Shown: one piece after another, positions 16,723-26,575 of the stretch
Position numbering within the stretch: position 1 is the first letter of the stretch
Layout of the letters: each line of letters starts with the position of its first letter
NCBI GenBank assembly: GCA_000320605.2
Contig: KB445800.1
Span: forward strand, 1 to 51,334
From: Gelatoporia subvermispora B
Lineage: Eukaryota; Basidiomycota; Agaricomycetes; Polyporales; Gelatoporiaceae
Length of the DNA stretch: 51,334 nt
Direction: 5' to 3'
Program-made: the position numbers and the translations under genes
Notes under the pieces: generated by a model
The model's input: only the letters and a program-made list of their open reading frames with translations
Told to the model about the DNA's origin: nothing
The model's database searches: none

Positions 16723-19433
16723 TCAGGTGGGTCCCCCGTCGCGCATGGCGTCCCAGGACCGTTTCATGGGCATCTGGTGCGCGGATGGCTGGGCGTACGG
16801 AGGGTTATATGTGTAGGGCGGGAGCCACGCCTGGCCGTCGGGATACGGAACGGTACTCCTCGGCGCGGGGTGCGACGCGCGCGGGACAAGCCGGTAGTCG
16901 CGCATGTCGTGCTGGTCGACCGACGTGTGGGCAACGAGCGGCTGGCGGGTGAGCAGCGGCGCGCGGGGACCGGCCTGCGTGTGCGACGACGACGACGTCC
17001 GGCACCGCACGGAATGCGCGGAATGCGAGACGCGCCGCGCGCGCGCGCGGACCGCGTCCTCGAGGAGCGCGACCTCCTCCTGCAGGCGCTGGTTCGCGAA
17101 CTTGAGCTGCTGCAGCTCGTACTGCCAGCTGCTCCCGCGCGCGATCTGCAGCTCCGCGAACACGCTCTCGCCCGGCGCGTGCACGATGCGCGGCGCCGCC
17201 GCGCCGGACGCGTCCGCGAGCCGGATCTGGCACACGACGGGGCACGACGCGCGGGCGGCGGCGGTGCTCGCCGCGGCCGCGCTGGACGAGGCGGCGGCGG
17301 GGCCGTCCTGCGGGTAGATGACGATGTGCGCGGGGACGAGCGCCCCGTCCCTGCGCTGCAGCTCGCAGGGCACGGTGCACGGCGCGGCCGGCGCGGCGCG
17401 GTCCGCGCGGGCGAGCGCGTCCTCGACATGCGCGCGGACGTCCGCGGCGGCGCCCCCGAGAAAATCGCCCAGCGCGCGGCCGATGACCTCGCCCGCGCCC
17501 CAGCCGAGGACGTCGCGCACGGCGGCACCCGCGTAGAGCACGGTGCCGTGCGCGGAGAGCAGCGCCCAACACTCGCGCTCCGCGCCGTCCTCGTCCTGCG
17601 CGTTGGCATTCGAGGCGTGCGAGGCGTGCGGCGCGGGGAGGGCGAGGCCGCCCGCGTGGGCGACGGCGCGCCAGGCGAGGCGCGGGACGGCGCGGACGCG
17701 GCCGCTGAGGATGATGGCTTTGCGGCCCTTGCCGGGCTCGACGTGGAGGCGGCCGCGGCACTCGAGCCAGACAAACTCGCCGGACTTGGCGCGGACGCGG
17801 AAGAGGAGGTCGACGGGGCGCGGGCGGGCCGTCGCGGGTGCGGATGCGGATGCGGGGGTGTCGCGGGCGGCGGAGCTGCCGGGGCCGTGTACGACGGAGG
17901 ACTCTTTGAGCTCGCGCATGAGGGGGACGACGTCGGCGGGGTGGCACACGTCGGCGATGCCGCGGCCGACGAGCTCGGCGGGGGAGTAGCCGAGGACGGC
18001 GCGGACGGCGGGGGCGACGTAGAGGAACGCGCCCTTGAGGGAGACGACGTGGACAAAGTCGGGGGCGGCCTCGAGCAGCGCGAGGTGCAGCGGCTGGCTG
18101 CCGTCGCACGCGTCGAGGCGCTCGCCCGCGGGCGCGCCCACGGCGGCGGACGCGGACGCACTGAGCGAGAAGGACGCGAGGAAGCCCGGGTCGGCGAGGA
18201 GCGCGCGCAGGGCGGAGGACGTGCCGGGCATGGTCGCGGCCGCGGTGCGCCAGTCGCGCGCGCCGCGGGGGACGTGCGCGGACGAGGACGCGGCGCTGTA
18301 GTTGACCATGTAGTACGAGCCGTTGCGTATTTTCTGGAGGATGGCGCCGGGCTGCTGGCCGAGGTCGACCTGGAAGCCGACGTAATACCGGGGCTCGTCG
18401 AGGGCGTCGTCTGGGACGGGGATGACGGTGACGAGGTTGATAAAGTGCGTGCCGTCCTTGCGGTAGTTGATGATGCTGGTCTGGCACTCTTTGTTTGCGG
18501 ATATGCTGCGGCGGAGGAGGCTGACGGCGTCGGCGGACGTGTGCTGGCGTGCGTCGCCGCGGCGGATCTGGCCGCCCGGAGCCTGGAGGAAGCGGCAGTT
18601 GCGTCCGAGGACGTCTTGCTCGGAATAGCCGGTGAGCGCGCAAAAGGTGGGTGAGGCGTATACTGGAAAAGTCTCGTTCACAACGACACGGAGGAGATGA
18701 GAGAGAAAGCACCTATCGGGGAGTCGTAGCCGGCGACGTCGACGACGACAAAGGAGCAGGTCATGTCGACGGGGCCGAGGACGATCCTGGGGTTCGGCCT
18801 GGAAGCGACGCGGGCGAGGAGGTCGAGGAGGTCGAAGCCGGAAGTGGAGTAGATGGGAAGGCCGAGGGCAGATGGAAGGGCGGTGGGCATGGAAGGAGCG
18901 GGCACGGAGGACGGAGCGGCAGCGGACGAAGCGGGCTCGGGTGGATATGGATACGCGTTCGGATGGCCGGGAAGGGGCGAATGGCGGGCATCGGACTCGA
19001 GATAGTCTATGGAAGGGCCGGAGGTCGGGTAGACGGGCTTTGGCGATGCGTACTGGGTGGCGGCATAGTGCGCTGACGCAGAGGTGGACGAGCTGCGCGG
19101 ATATGTCAGTATATATGGGGCCGACTGGGGCGGTACACACAAGTCGTTCTGGGGCGGGTAGAAATGCGAGTTTGGAAACCAGGTAGAGGAGAGAGCACTG
19201 GTGCCGACGTAGCCTGCGGGGAGGACCTCTGCGCCGCCGCCGGGGGCGAGGGTGGGCGCGCCGAGGATGAGCTGGGGCATCTGGAAGTGGACATGGGTGG
19301 AGAAAGTGGGCGAGTCTGAGGGCAGGGCGGCGGCGGATGTAGACGCGACGTGATCGCCATGTGCGGGGTGACCAGCATGGTCATAGCCGTGAGGCTCTGG
19401 AGGGTGCGGGTCGAGGTAGCGTTCAAAGGGCAT
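16723..19433 (-). CDS. wc-1: White-collar-1 blue-light photoreceptor (LOV-PAS), no zinc finger
   Basis: Predicted 886-residue WC-1, the flavin-binding blue-light receptor that works with WC-2 as a nuclear transcription factor. The LOV domain contains GRNCRFLQ with the flavin-adduct Cys263 in the FCALTGYSEQDVLGRNCRFL context. It is followed by INYRKDGTHFINLVTVIP and YYVGFQVDL. Two further PAS domains follow: FVHVVSLKGAFLYVAPAVRA with GYSPAELVGR, then CWALLSAHGTVLYAGAAV with LGWGAGEVIGR. The protein ends in MKRSWDAMRDGGPT with no GATA zinc finger, as known for basidiomycete WC-1 proteins. One intron, 18663-18712, joins YDSPI to VYASPTFCA. The exons sum to 887 codons. The start at 19433 is tentative: the frame is open further upstream to an intron-like acceptor near 19552, so an extra 5' exon may exist. 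The region is extremely GC-rich, giving long antisense open frames. Confidence 0.9.
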
Positions 19434-20608
19434 GCGGGCGTCGAGGACGGCGTCGTGGACAGGGTCGGGGGCGGTGAGCGAGGCGAGTCGCGGGGGCGGG
19501 GCGAGTGGAGAAAAGCAGAGATGGGCTGGATTTGAGGAGGACGGATTGTTCCTAAATCAGTAGGATCTGAGAAGACTGCACCCGATCTCGCAGTCGCCGC
19601 ACGCGTTCCTGCAGGACCCCAGCCTGGGTTGTGTATCCGAGATGCCCGTTTCGCGGGGAGAGTTGGTTCCCAGCTATGCCTCAGCGGGTCTCCGCAAGGA
19701 TGCCATTCGCTGGGCGTAGCGAGGGCCATCTCCGCGAGCATACAGCGGCATACGCCCGCCCCATCAACACACTCCTACGCCCTCGAATGCCGTACGAATC
19801 GCACTCACACGCGCGCCTCGTTCTGGGGCATTTGTCTCCTCTCTCCACCGCCATATATTCTAGTGCACCCGGCGTACATGCACGTCTGGCTAGACTGGGC
19901 CCCCAGCCGCGATCTGCGCAATCCTCCATTCGATTCAGTTCTCTGCATCTGACGGTCCATCTCGTGCAGGGTCGTACGTACGCGCTTCCATCTGGTCGAT
20001 GCGTGCTCTTGTTGCCGCCGGGTCAGCGAGGGCCGTCTGCCTGGGCCGAACAGGCTGCACAAATGGCCATGCGGCGCCCACCGGTCCTGCCCCCCGTCTC
20101 GTGCCCGCAAAATAGAGTCTTGCGGCGCACTCGCGCGTCGCTCGCAACAACGTGCTCCGGTGCGCCAGATGGCGGCGGCGCACACATCTCTCCGAAAAGG
20201 CGGTGCTATGTGCTGAAGAACGAGGAAGCCAGCGCAGGCGTTAGCCCCGATGGGCGACGCTTCTCGCTGACGTCATCAGCACAAACACGGGCGCGGGCCA
20301 GGCGCGCGCGAGGCATCTGGCGAGTGCGACGTCGACGCCAAGTGCGGAGGACGGATTCCCGATGGCGCACGTTCTCCCCAACTCCTGCGAACACTCGACT
20401 CCAAGTCACAGCCTGGGCGAGCGGGCGAGGTCCTGTGAGCGATGAGACGACTTTGGGGGCGGGCGGACAGCGGCGGTCCGCTCCAGGTCGGGGCCTTCTC
20501 GTCCTGCCCCGATCCCTCACGTGACACCGTCATCGATAGAAATCGAGGGCACGACTCTCATTCTCCTCGACTCTTTGCTCCCCCACTCGCAAACTCTTCT
20601 CATCCATC
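19434..20608. promoter_or_regulatory. divergent promoter region, WC-1 / aldolase
   Basis: This interval of about 1.2 kb lies between two divergent genes. A perfect CRE palindrome, TGACGTCA, lies at 20268-20275, roughly 335 bp before the aldolase ATG. The 60 bp before that ATG are CT-rich (CTCATTCTCCTCGACTCTTT), typical of strongly expressed glycolytic genes. The left 120 bp may be coding for WC-1 if it has an upstream exon. No other gene is supported here. Confidence 0.5.
20268..20275. promoter_or_regulatory. CRE-like palindrome TGACGTCA
   Basis: This perfect 8-bp palindrome is the consensus for ATF/CREB-type bZIP factors. It sits between the divergent WC-1 and aldolase genes, closer to the aldolase. 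Such 8-mers also occur by chance, so binding is only suggested. Confidence 0.35.
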
Positions 20609-22111
20609 ATGGGCATCCTCGATATCGTTCCTGTACGTCGCAGCTTGTTTTTGCGCGTCGCCGCGCACGCTGACCGCACCCCAGGCCGGCGTCGTTACCG
20701 GCGACAACGTTCGCAAGATCTTCGAGTACGCCAAGGAGCACCAGGTCCGTTCCTATCCCTCCCTCTGCCCCTGTGCAAGCTCTCACACCGCCGCAGTTTG
20801 CCATCCCCGTAAGTCCCACTCTCCGCACACGCACACGCAGCGAGCTCACCGCATCGTCGATCCGCGCCCCAGGCCATCGTAAGTTGTCGCCTATCGTCCC
20901 ATCTCGCTTTTCTCACCCGCGCCCCACCAGAATGTCACCTCGTCCTCCACCGCCAACGCCGTCCTCGAGGCTGCCCGGTGCGTCTCACAGTGTTCGGCTC
21001 ACCACACTTGCTCACCCCACCCCAGCGACATCAAGGCGCCCATCATCCTCCAGGTCTCCCAGGGCGGCAGTGCCTACTTTGCCGGCAAGGGCCTTGCCAA
21101 CGACAAGCAGCAGGCCTCCATCACCGGTGCCGTCGCCGCCGCCCACCACATCCGCACCGTCGCCAAGGCCTACGGCGTGTACGCCCCCTCTGCGCCTCCC
21201 TCCGCGCCCGCCCGCTCACGCTTATCCCCGCAGCCCCGTGATCCTCCACTCGGACCACTGCGCCGCCAAGCTCCTCCCCTGGTTCGACGGCATGCTCCAG
21301 GCCGACGAGGAGTACTTCCAGCAGCACGGCGAGCCCCTCTTCTCCTCCCACATGCTCGACCTCTCCGAGGAGCCCAAGGACGAGAACATCGCGACCTGCG
21401 TCAAGTACTTCAAGCGCATGGCCCCGCTCGGCCTCTGGCTCGAGATGGAGATCGGCATCACCGGCGGCGAGGAGGACGGCGTCGACAACACCGGCATCGA
21501 CAACTCGCTCCTCTACACCCAGCCCGAGGACATCTGGGACGTCTACGACGCGCTCTCCAAGATCGGCCCCAACTTTTCCATCGCCGCCGCCTTTGGCAAC
21601 GTCCACGGCGTGTACAAGCCCGGTAACGTCCGCCTCCACCCCGAGCTCCTCAACAAGCACCAGGTCTACGCGGAGCAGAAGCTCGGCAAGAAGAAGCCCC
21701 TGTGAGTTCTTTCTGTCGCAAGCGCTCACCCCGCGCACTCACGCGCCCGCGCAGCTTCCTCGTCTTCCACGGCGGCTCCGGCTCGTCCAAGGAGGAGATC
21801 AAGACGGCGGTCGAGAACGGCGTCGTCAAGATGAACGTCGACACGGACACCCAGTTTGCGTACCTCGCCGGCATCCGCGACTACGTCCAGAACAAGGCGG
21901 GCTACCTCCAGAGCCAGGTCGGCAACCCCGAGGGCGCGGACAAGCCCAACAAGAAGTACTACGACCCCCGCGTCTGGGTCCGCGAGGGCGAAAAGACCCT
22001 CACCGTGCGCGTCAAGGAGGCCTGCGCCGACCTCGGCAACGTCAGTAAGTGTCGTCGTCTGCCTTCCAGCGTCGCTATTGGCGCTCACGCGCTGCGGCAG
22101 ACCAACTCTAA
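20609..22111 (+). CDS. FBA1: Fructose-bisphosphate aldolase, class II
   Basis: Predicted 356-residue zinc-dependent aldolase that splits fructose 1,6-bisphosphate into dihydroxyacetone phosphate and glyceraldehyde 3-phosphate in glycolysis; the length is usual for the fungal enzyme. Visible: AGVVTGDNVRKIFEYAKEHQ, the metal and catalytic segment HSDHC (Asp108, His109), EMEIGITGGEEDGVDN, the second metal region IAAAFGNVHGVYKPGNV, and the phosphate loop HGGSGS. Eight introns: 20633-20684, 20745-20796, 20809-20872, 20879-20930, 20978-21025, 21179-21233, 21702-21754, 22045-22100; the exons sum to 357 codons. Two exons are tiny: 12 nt (20797-20808, FAIP) and 6 nt (20873-20878, AI). They are required because the family motif FAIPAINVTSS is unbroken in the protein. 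The last exon adds only NQL. Confidence 0.96.
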
Positions 22112-22398
22112 ATCACGCCGTGCACGGCCCGGGGAGGATGAGGCAGAAGCGATCTATGTCGCGTGTATTGCGGGGGCGGACGGACGGACGGACAGTCAAA
22201 GGAAGCAGACTTGTAACTATACGATCCCTGTACGCCTGACACCATGCCGTTTGCAATCGCATATCCCTTTAATCGTACCGTGCCGGTTTGCGGGTCGTCT
22301 GAGCGTGCGCGGGTCGCGCCTCGTATGCGCGCAGCGCCGTGTTTTTTCTCCGGGGTGTCTTTGATGCACCGCTGGTGGTGTGGCAGCCTGAACCGAGT

Positions 22399-22878
22399 CT
22401 ACTGGCTCGCGGGAGTCTCTACGGGTGCCCGCGGGGCGATCTGGAAGTAGTGCTCGCCGGTAAGACCTCCCCGCGGCAGCTTGCCATACACTTCCCGCTT
22501 CTGCGCGTCCGTCAGCCTGACGCTGACGTCGACGTACGGGCGCAGCTGGACAGACGGTGAGCGGGGCGATGGCGGGGGGCGCACAGCGGACGCACCGGGG
22601 AGCTGCGGATGTCCTCGATGGGCGGCGCGACAAAGTAGCGCACTTTCTCGTCGACGAGCCGGTACTTGGCCTTGCCGCGGATGACGTGCTTTCCGGGCGC
22701 ACCAGTGCGGTGCCCACCGGGCAGGTAGGCCTGGCCCTTGCCTGCGCAAAAGGCGAGTGAGCAGGCACTCGGTGCGGGCGACGGGCGGGGGCGCACCTTT
22801 GTAAAAGTCCTTGTTGCCCTGCTTCGAGGTGAGCGGGCGGCGCGAGGCCTTGGAGAGGCGGGCGAGCGTGGCGAACAT
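22399..22878 (-). CDS. MRPL27: Mitochondrial large-subunit ribosomal protein mL41 (Mrpl27)
   Basis: Predicted 124-residue protein of the mitochondrial 54S subunit. It is recognised by the family pattern RPLTSKQGNKDFYKG, AYLPGGHRTGAPGKHVIRGK, YRLVDEKVRYFVAPP and LRPYVDVSVRLT. The basic N-terminus (MFATLARLSKASRRPLTSK) fits mitochondrial import. Introns: 22742-22796 and 22546-22595; the exons sum to 125 codons. It converges on the aldolase gene and shares a 122-bp bidirectional promoter with TSR3. Confidence 0.93.
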   Translation of the reverse strand: MFATLARLSKASRRPLTSKQGNKDFYKGAPPPVARTECLLTRLLRRQGPGLPARWAPHWCARKARHPRQGQVPARRRESALLCRAAHRGHPQLPGASAVRPPPSPRSPSVQLRPYVDVSVRLTDAQKREVYGKLPRGGLTGEHYFQIAPRAPVETPASQ

Positions 22879-23000
22879 GGCGCGGGACGAGTCCGACGAC
22901 GGCGCGCACCCGAGAGACTAGTTGGAGGTGCCAGAACAGGCGGAGCTGGCGCCCGAGCTCCCAGCGCCGGCGCCGGCGGTCGCAAAAACTCCCACGCTCG
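22879..23000. promoter_or_regulatory. bidirectional promoter mL41 / TSR3
   Basis: Only 122 bp separate the two divergent start codons, so transcription of a mitochondrial ribosomal protein and a cytosolic 18S rRNA-modifying enzyme must start from one shared region. No TATA box is evident. Confidence 0.6.
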
Positions 23001-24244
23001 ATGGCCAAGGACCGACCCGCACAGGCGCACCGACCGGCGAGGGGGCGCAGGGGCAAGTCTGCCCGCACGACGCGGGGGCATACCCAGCGCAAGGAGCGCG
23101 ACCTCGAGCGGGAGGACGGCAAGCCGCACAGCCTGGTCGACGACGACGACGACAACGACGACGGCGACGGCGACGACGGCGCGGAGGGCTCGGATGCGGC
23201 GGGCTCGAGCTCGGAAGGTGCGTACGCCCCGCCGCCCCCGCTCGCGCGCGCACGCTCACCGCAGCGCAGAGCCGTTCAGGATCGATGTGCCCGTGGCTAT
23301 GTGGGCAAGTCCGCCGTCAGCTGTATATGCGTGAACGACCGTCCTGAGCATCGACCGTGCGCACCAGGACTTTGACCACTGCGACCCGCGGCGCTGCTCC
23401 GGCAAGCGCCTCGCCCGCCTCGGCCTCATCGACGAGCTCAAGGTCGGGCAGCGCTTCAGGGGCGTCGTCGTATCGTGAGCAGCCCATCGCCCGGCGCGCG
23501 CTCCTCCTGCTCATGTCCCGACAGGCCGAAAGGCACGCAGGTGATCAGCCCCGCCGACCGCGAGATCGTCCTCAAGCACGGCGTCGCCGTCGTCGAGTGC
23601 TCGTGGGCCAGGCTCGACGATGTGCCGTTCAACAAGATCTCGAGCCCGAATGAGCGTCTCCGTACGTGCTTAAATTCACTATGCACCGTCCAGCGGCCTG
23701 TGTGTAGCTCACTGACCGCCTCCAGTCCCCTACCTCGTCGCCGCGAACCCCGTGAACTACGGCAAGCCGTGGCGCCTCAACTGCGTCGAAGCCGTCGCCG
23801 CCGCGTTCTACATCACCGGCTTCAACGAGTACGGCGACCACCTGATGAGCAAATTCGGCTGGGGTTCTTCCTTTTTCGAGATCAACAAGTGAGCGACACC
23901 CGCCCGTTGTCTGCTCCTTCTGTACTTATGAGACTCGCAGGCATCTGTTTGAGCGTTACGGAGGATGCACGTCGGCCGCGGACGTCGAGCAGATGCAGTC
24001 TCAGATCATGGAGGAGATGGAAGCCTCGTATGCTCAGGCTCGCGAAGACAACGTCCCTGGTGAGCTGCTCATCGCGTCTCGTCGGAAAACCTGCGCTGAG
24101 AGTATTTGCGCAGCATACGGTGAGGATCTCCTGATTGCGAACCCGAATCATGTTGTCGGCAGTGAAGGAGACGACGACGACGACGATCAAGATGAGGACA
24201 AAAGTGGAGATGAGGCTCCCGCCCAAGGCGAAAGTCCTCATTGA
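23001..24244 (+). CDS. TSR3: 18S rRNA aminocarboxypropyltransferase Tsr3
   Basis: Predicted 320-residue Tsr3, which transfers the aminocarboxypropyl group of S-adenosylmethionine to a hypermodified uridine of 18S rRNA during late 40S maturation. Visible: [39 protein letters not shown] with [11 protein letters not shown], then [20 protein letters not shown] and [12 protein letters not shown]. Acidic, disordered N- and C-terminal tails (runs of Asp codons) are present. Introns: 23218-23269, 23305-23367, 23475-23524, 23662-23725, 23889-23940; the exons sum to 321 codons. Intron 23305-23367 starts with GCAAGT and is a GC-AG intron; no GT donor nearby keeps the frame into DFDHCDP. The tail after 24060 could contain another small intron, but it reads through without stops. 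Confidence 0.93.
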
Positions 24245-25063
24245 CCGAGGTAACTGGCAATCTGTATTTCCGCCCTCCACCATCCTCGTCATGCCCGTCC
24301 CGCACCTTGGACACTTGTCTCGGATAGGGATATCCACCTTTTGTCTTCAAAATCCATATGCCGTCCTTGTCGCAGCCTCTCTCCAACCAGAATGTACAGT
24401 AGCCCGGCCATATCAACGTGCAATTCGATGTTCGCCTAAACTGACCCCCTGTGGACCATGCTGGCACGTATCGTTGACTGGGTACGCCGGACGCCCATGT
24501 CGCTTGCGATCGCATCCCTTTCTAGCGACTTCGGCTGGCTTGTGAGTTGTCCTCGGTGCGCGGGTCGCGGCGAACCGTGCCTCCGAGCCGGGAGAAGATG
24601 AATATAGAACGACGATCTGATCCTTGGGCTAGTCGACACGAGGCTTTCGCATGATACGCTGACAGGGGCGACGTCGCATGGGCCTCTCCAATACTCCCAC
24701 AGGACGAACCAGCAACTCAGATCCTTTGTTCCATTGGAAGGTTGCGTAGAAGCCCCCTCGACGAACAAGCGAGCGCGTGTATCAGAAGGATCTCAGAGTC
24801 TCCTCATTAGATTGTCACTTCTCGTCAGCTGCATCCCCCGAACATCGCGGCTCCGTGCGTGGTTGCCTGTCCGTCTTGGGCTAGCTTCGTGGGTGCAATT
24901 GTCGTAACCACAGGCTTCGCAGCACTTCACGTAGGCGCTCTCTGTGGTTTGTCTGGTCCCGTTCGGGGCCGTTAGCAGCCATAGTCTGGAACAGCTGCGC
25001 GTCGATATCGAATTATCTAGAAAGTATTGCATTGCCCGGCAAGCATGTGGCGAGGGGTACGCT

Positions 25064-25265
25064 GCGAATACAAATCCGCGGGCGCTGAGCGTAATCTAGA
25101 TGCAGCCCGAGTCGAGATGGTGAGTTCACGATACAGATTAGCTTCTCTCGGTAAGGCCTAAGTCTGGGTTGGATGGTGGTCCTCAAGGTAAGGCCCGGCC
25201 CGCATTAGTGTCTCGGGCCTCGGGAGCCTGGTGCGGTCTAGGTGCCCCTCGCGAGGCCCGAGGCT
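25064..25265. repeat. diverged repeat, copy 1
   Basis: This segment begins GCGAATACAAATCCGCGGGC and contains CTCTCGGTAAGG, GTCTGGGTTGGATGGTGGTC and GGTAAGGCCCG. It aligns along its length with 25667-25868 (GCGAATACAAATTCGCGGAC, CTCTCGGTAAGG, GTCTGGGTCGGACGGTGGTC, GGTAAGGCCCG). The two copies are in direct orientation about 600 bp apart. Boundaries are estimated by eye. Confidence 0.6.
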
Positions 25266-25534
25266 GTACACAAGAATGTCAAGGAATCCGGAGCAAGAGC
25301 GCATAGTCCAATGATTAGGTTGATCCTTGGCGTTGAACAGTACCTTGAACAGGCATGGCAAACATGACCTGAAACTTTGGTAAGATCGGATCACATGTTA
25401 TCCAACGACAGTTCGTTCCTCGGACACGTACCTCTTGCCATGTTATTCATCAACCTCGGACGGATCGTCCATCGACAGACGTTTACATGCGATTGCCGCT
25501 TCGAGTAATTGACAAGTCTCTATCAGTTAATTGG

Positions 25535-25690
25535 TCGACATCCACGCCCACTTCGCTGGGGCCTGCTTGCATCTCCGCTCTTTTTCTACTGTCGGGTGAG
25601 TCGAATTGCTCCTCAGGTCTAGATAGAATCGTGACTGATATCGTCTCAGCAATGCTCTCTGTCGCCGCGAATACAAATTCGCGGACGTTG
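25535..25690 (+). pseudogene. 5' relic of a knottin-like secreted-protein gene
   Basis: This segment matches the leader and start of the intact gene at 26305. Shared are the block ending GGGTGAGTCGAAT, a 54-nt leader intron (25596-25649, the same length as at the intact gene), the acceptor context CTCAGCAATG with an ATG at 25652, and a shortened signal-peptide region ending in a CTGTCGCCGCGAAT block. The cysteine-coding part is missing and replaced by the repeat that starts near 25667. It cannot make the secreted protein. Confidence 0.55.
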
Positions 25691-25868
25691 AGCGTGTTCT
25701 AGATTCAGCCCGGGATGAATTGATCAGTGATGACACCACGATCCGGATTAGTTCCTCTCGGTAAGGTGCAGGTCTGGGTCGGACGGTGGTCTGTAGGGTA
25801 AGGCCCGCAACACTGTCTCTGGCCTTGGGGGCTCGCGCGTTCTGGACGCTCCTCCTCCGAGGTACACC
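25667..25868. repeat. diverged repeat, copy 2
   Basis: This is the partner of the segment at 25064-25265, in the same orientation. It follows directly on the relic gene start at 25652, whereas copy 1 has different sequence on its left side. The duplication breakpoint therefore lies close to the GCGAATACAAAT motif. Confidence 0.6.
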
Positions 25869-26248
25869 TCGTATGCATAGCCGGGTTTGAGGCAACTAAG
25901 ATGAGAGCTGGAAAGCGGCCCTCCGTCATCGGATTGTACCTAGCTTGGCCATGACAGAGATCACCATCACACATGACTCTGTGCAGGTCAGACTATCGCC
26001 TGTGGTGGACCGCGGCGATAGATTGTTCCTTGAGACATGCGGTCGGTGCACAGTGTCAGGCATCCCATGCCAAACTGTGTCTTGGTGCAGACTCCGACTG
26101 GCTCATTTAACCAGTGCACATATCAGTCGCATCGCGTGAGTCCTGCTTCAATGGTGGACTGACAAGTGTATATATAGTCGAATAAATTAATGTCCATGCC
26201 CAGGCTTCGTTAGGAAATTCTTTCATCTCCGCAGGTCGTTTATCTTGG

Positions 26249-26302
26249 GTGAGTCGAATGACTTCTTGGGTGTGAATGGAACCGCAGCTGATATCTTCTC
26301 AG
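26249..26302 (+). other. leader intron of knottin-like gene A
   Basis: This inferred 5' UTR intron has donor GGGTGAGTC and acceptor TTCTCAG, ending two bases before the ATG at 26305. The relic copy at 25596-25649 has the same donor, acceptor and length. The paralogue at 27114 has a leader intron at the same place (27060-27111). Confidence 0.55.
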
Positions 26303-26304
26303 CA

Positions 26305-26575
26305 ATGCGACCCCTCTTTAACACCTCAAGGCTTGCCTTATTCATGGCAATTATGGTGTCCCTATCTTCTGTGGCCGCCAATCCCGTCGCGGGTCCGGCG
26401 CCTCTGCCGCAGGTGACGAAGTGCTCTAATGGTGTGTGCAGTGCGGAACTGCCCTGCTGTTTCCCGTTCCTTTGCCAGGTACGAGGCTCGTCCGGAGTGA
26501 GTGGCACATTTATACGATATGTGAGCTATCAGTAAACGGTGTTGATAGCAATGCGATGGCGCTGGGCTTCTTTGA
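26305..26575 (+). CDS. small secreted cysteine-rich protein A, knottin-like
   Basis: Predicted 72-residue protein. Residues 1-25 form a signal peptide (hydrophobic core MAIMVSLSSVA, cleavage near the AAN site), so it should be secreted. The short mature chain has a Pro-rich start (PAPLPQ) and exactly six cysteines at 40, 45, 51, 52, 57 and 66, with spacing C-x4-C-x5-CC-x4-C-x8-C. This order is that of inhibitor-cystine-knot (knottin) peptides. The last cysteine is supplied by a separate exon after intron 26497-26548. An earlier acceptor at 26532 would leave a 36-nt intron and an immediate stop with five cysteines. The neighbour at 27114 has the same exon layout and cysteine pattern. No family name or function is recognised. 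The fold is inferred from spacing only. Secreted six-cysteine peptides act as inhibitors, defence peptides or signals in many groups, and none of these can be chosen here. Confidence 0.65.

Larger units (their letters stand above)
24245..26248. other. gene-poor interval with decayed copies of the knottin-like locus
   Basis: About 2 kb have no intact gene. The first part (24245-25060) has nothing I can assign. From about 25064 to 25868 two diverged copies of one segment are visible, and the second is joined to a clear relic of the 5' end of the secreted-protein gene that follows at 26305. This looks like repeated local duplication and decay. Confidence 0.5.

Noticed and set aside
16474..18654. 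726-codon plus-strand open frame opposite WC-1
   Set aside because: It is a shadow of the very GC-rich WC-1 coding strand. The product is Arg/Ala/Gly-rich with no motif, while the minus strand carries LOV and PAS domains.
16764..18712. Two further long minus-strand frames (465 and 635 codons)
   Set aside because: They overlap WC-1 in the wrong phase. Composition is Arg/Pro/Ser only, as expected from GC-rich out-of-phase reading.
22738..23334. 198-codon plus-strand frame over the mL41/TSR3 starts
   Set aside because: It overlaps both real genes in other phases and runs through introns; GC-rich shadow.
24793..25032. 79-codon minus-strand frame with a cysteine cluster (KCCEACGYDNC)
   Set aside because: It has no signal peptide, no intron plan like the knottin-like genes, and no partner elsewhere; probably chance.
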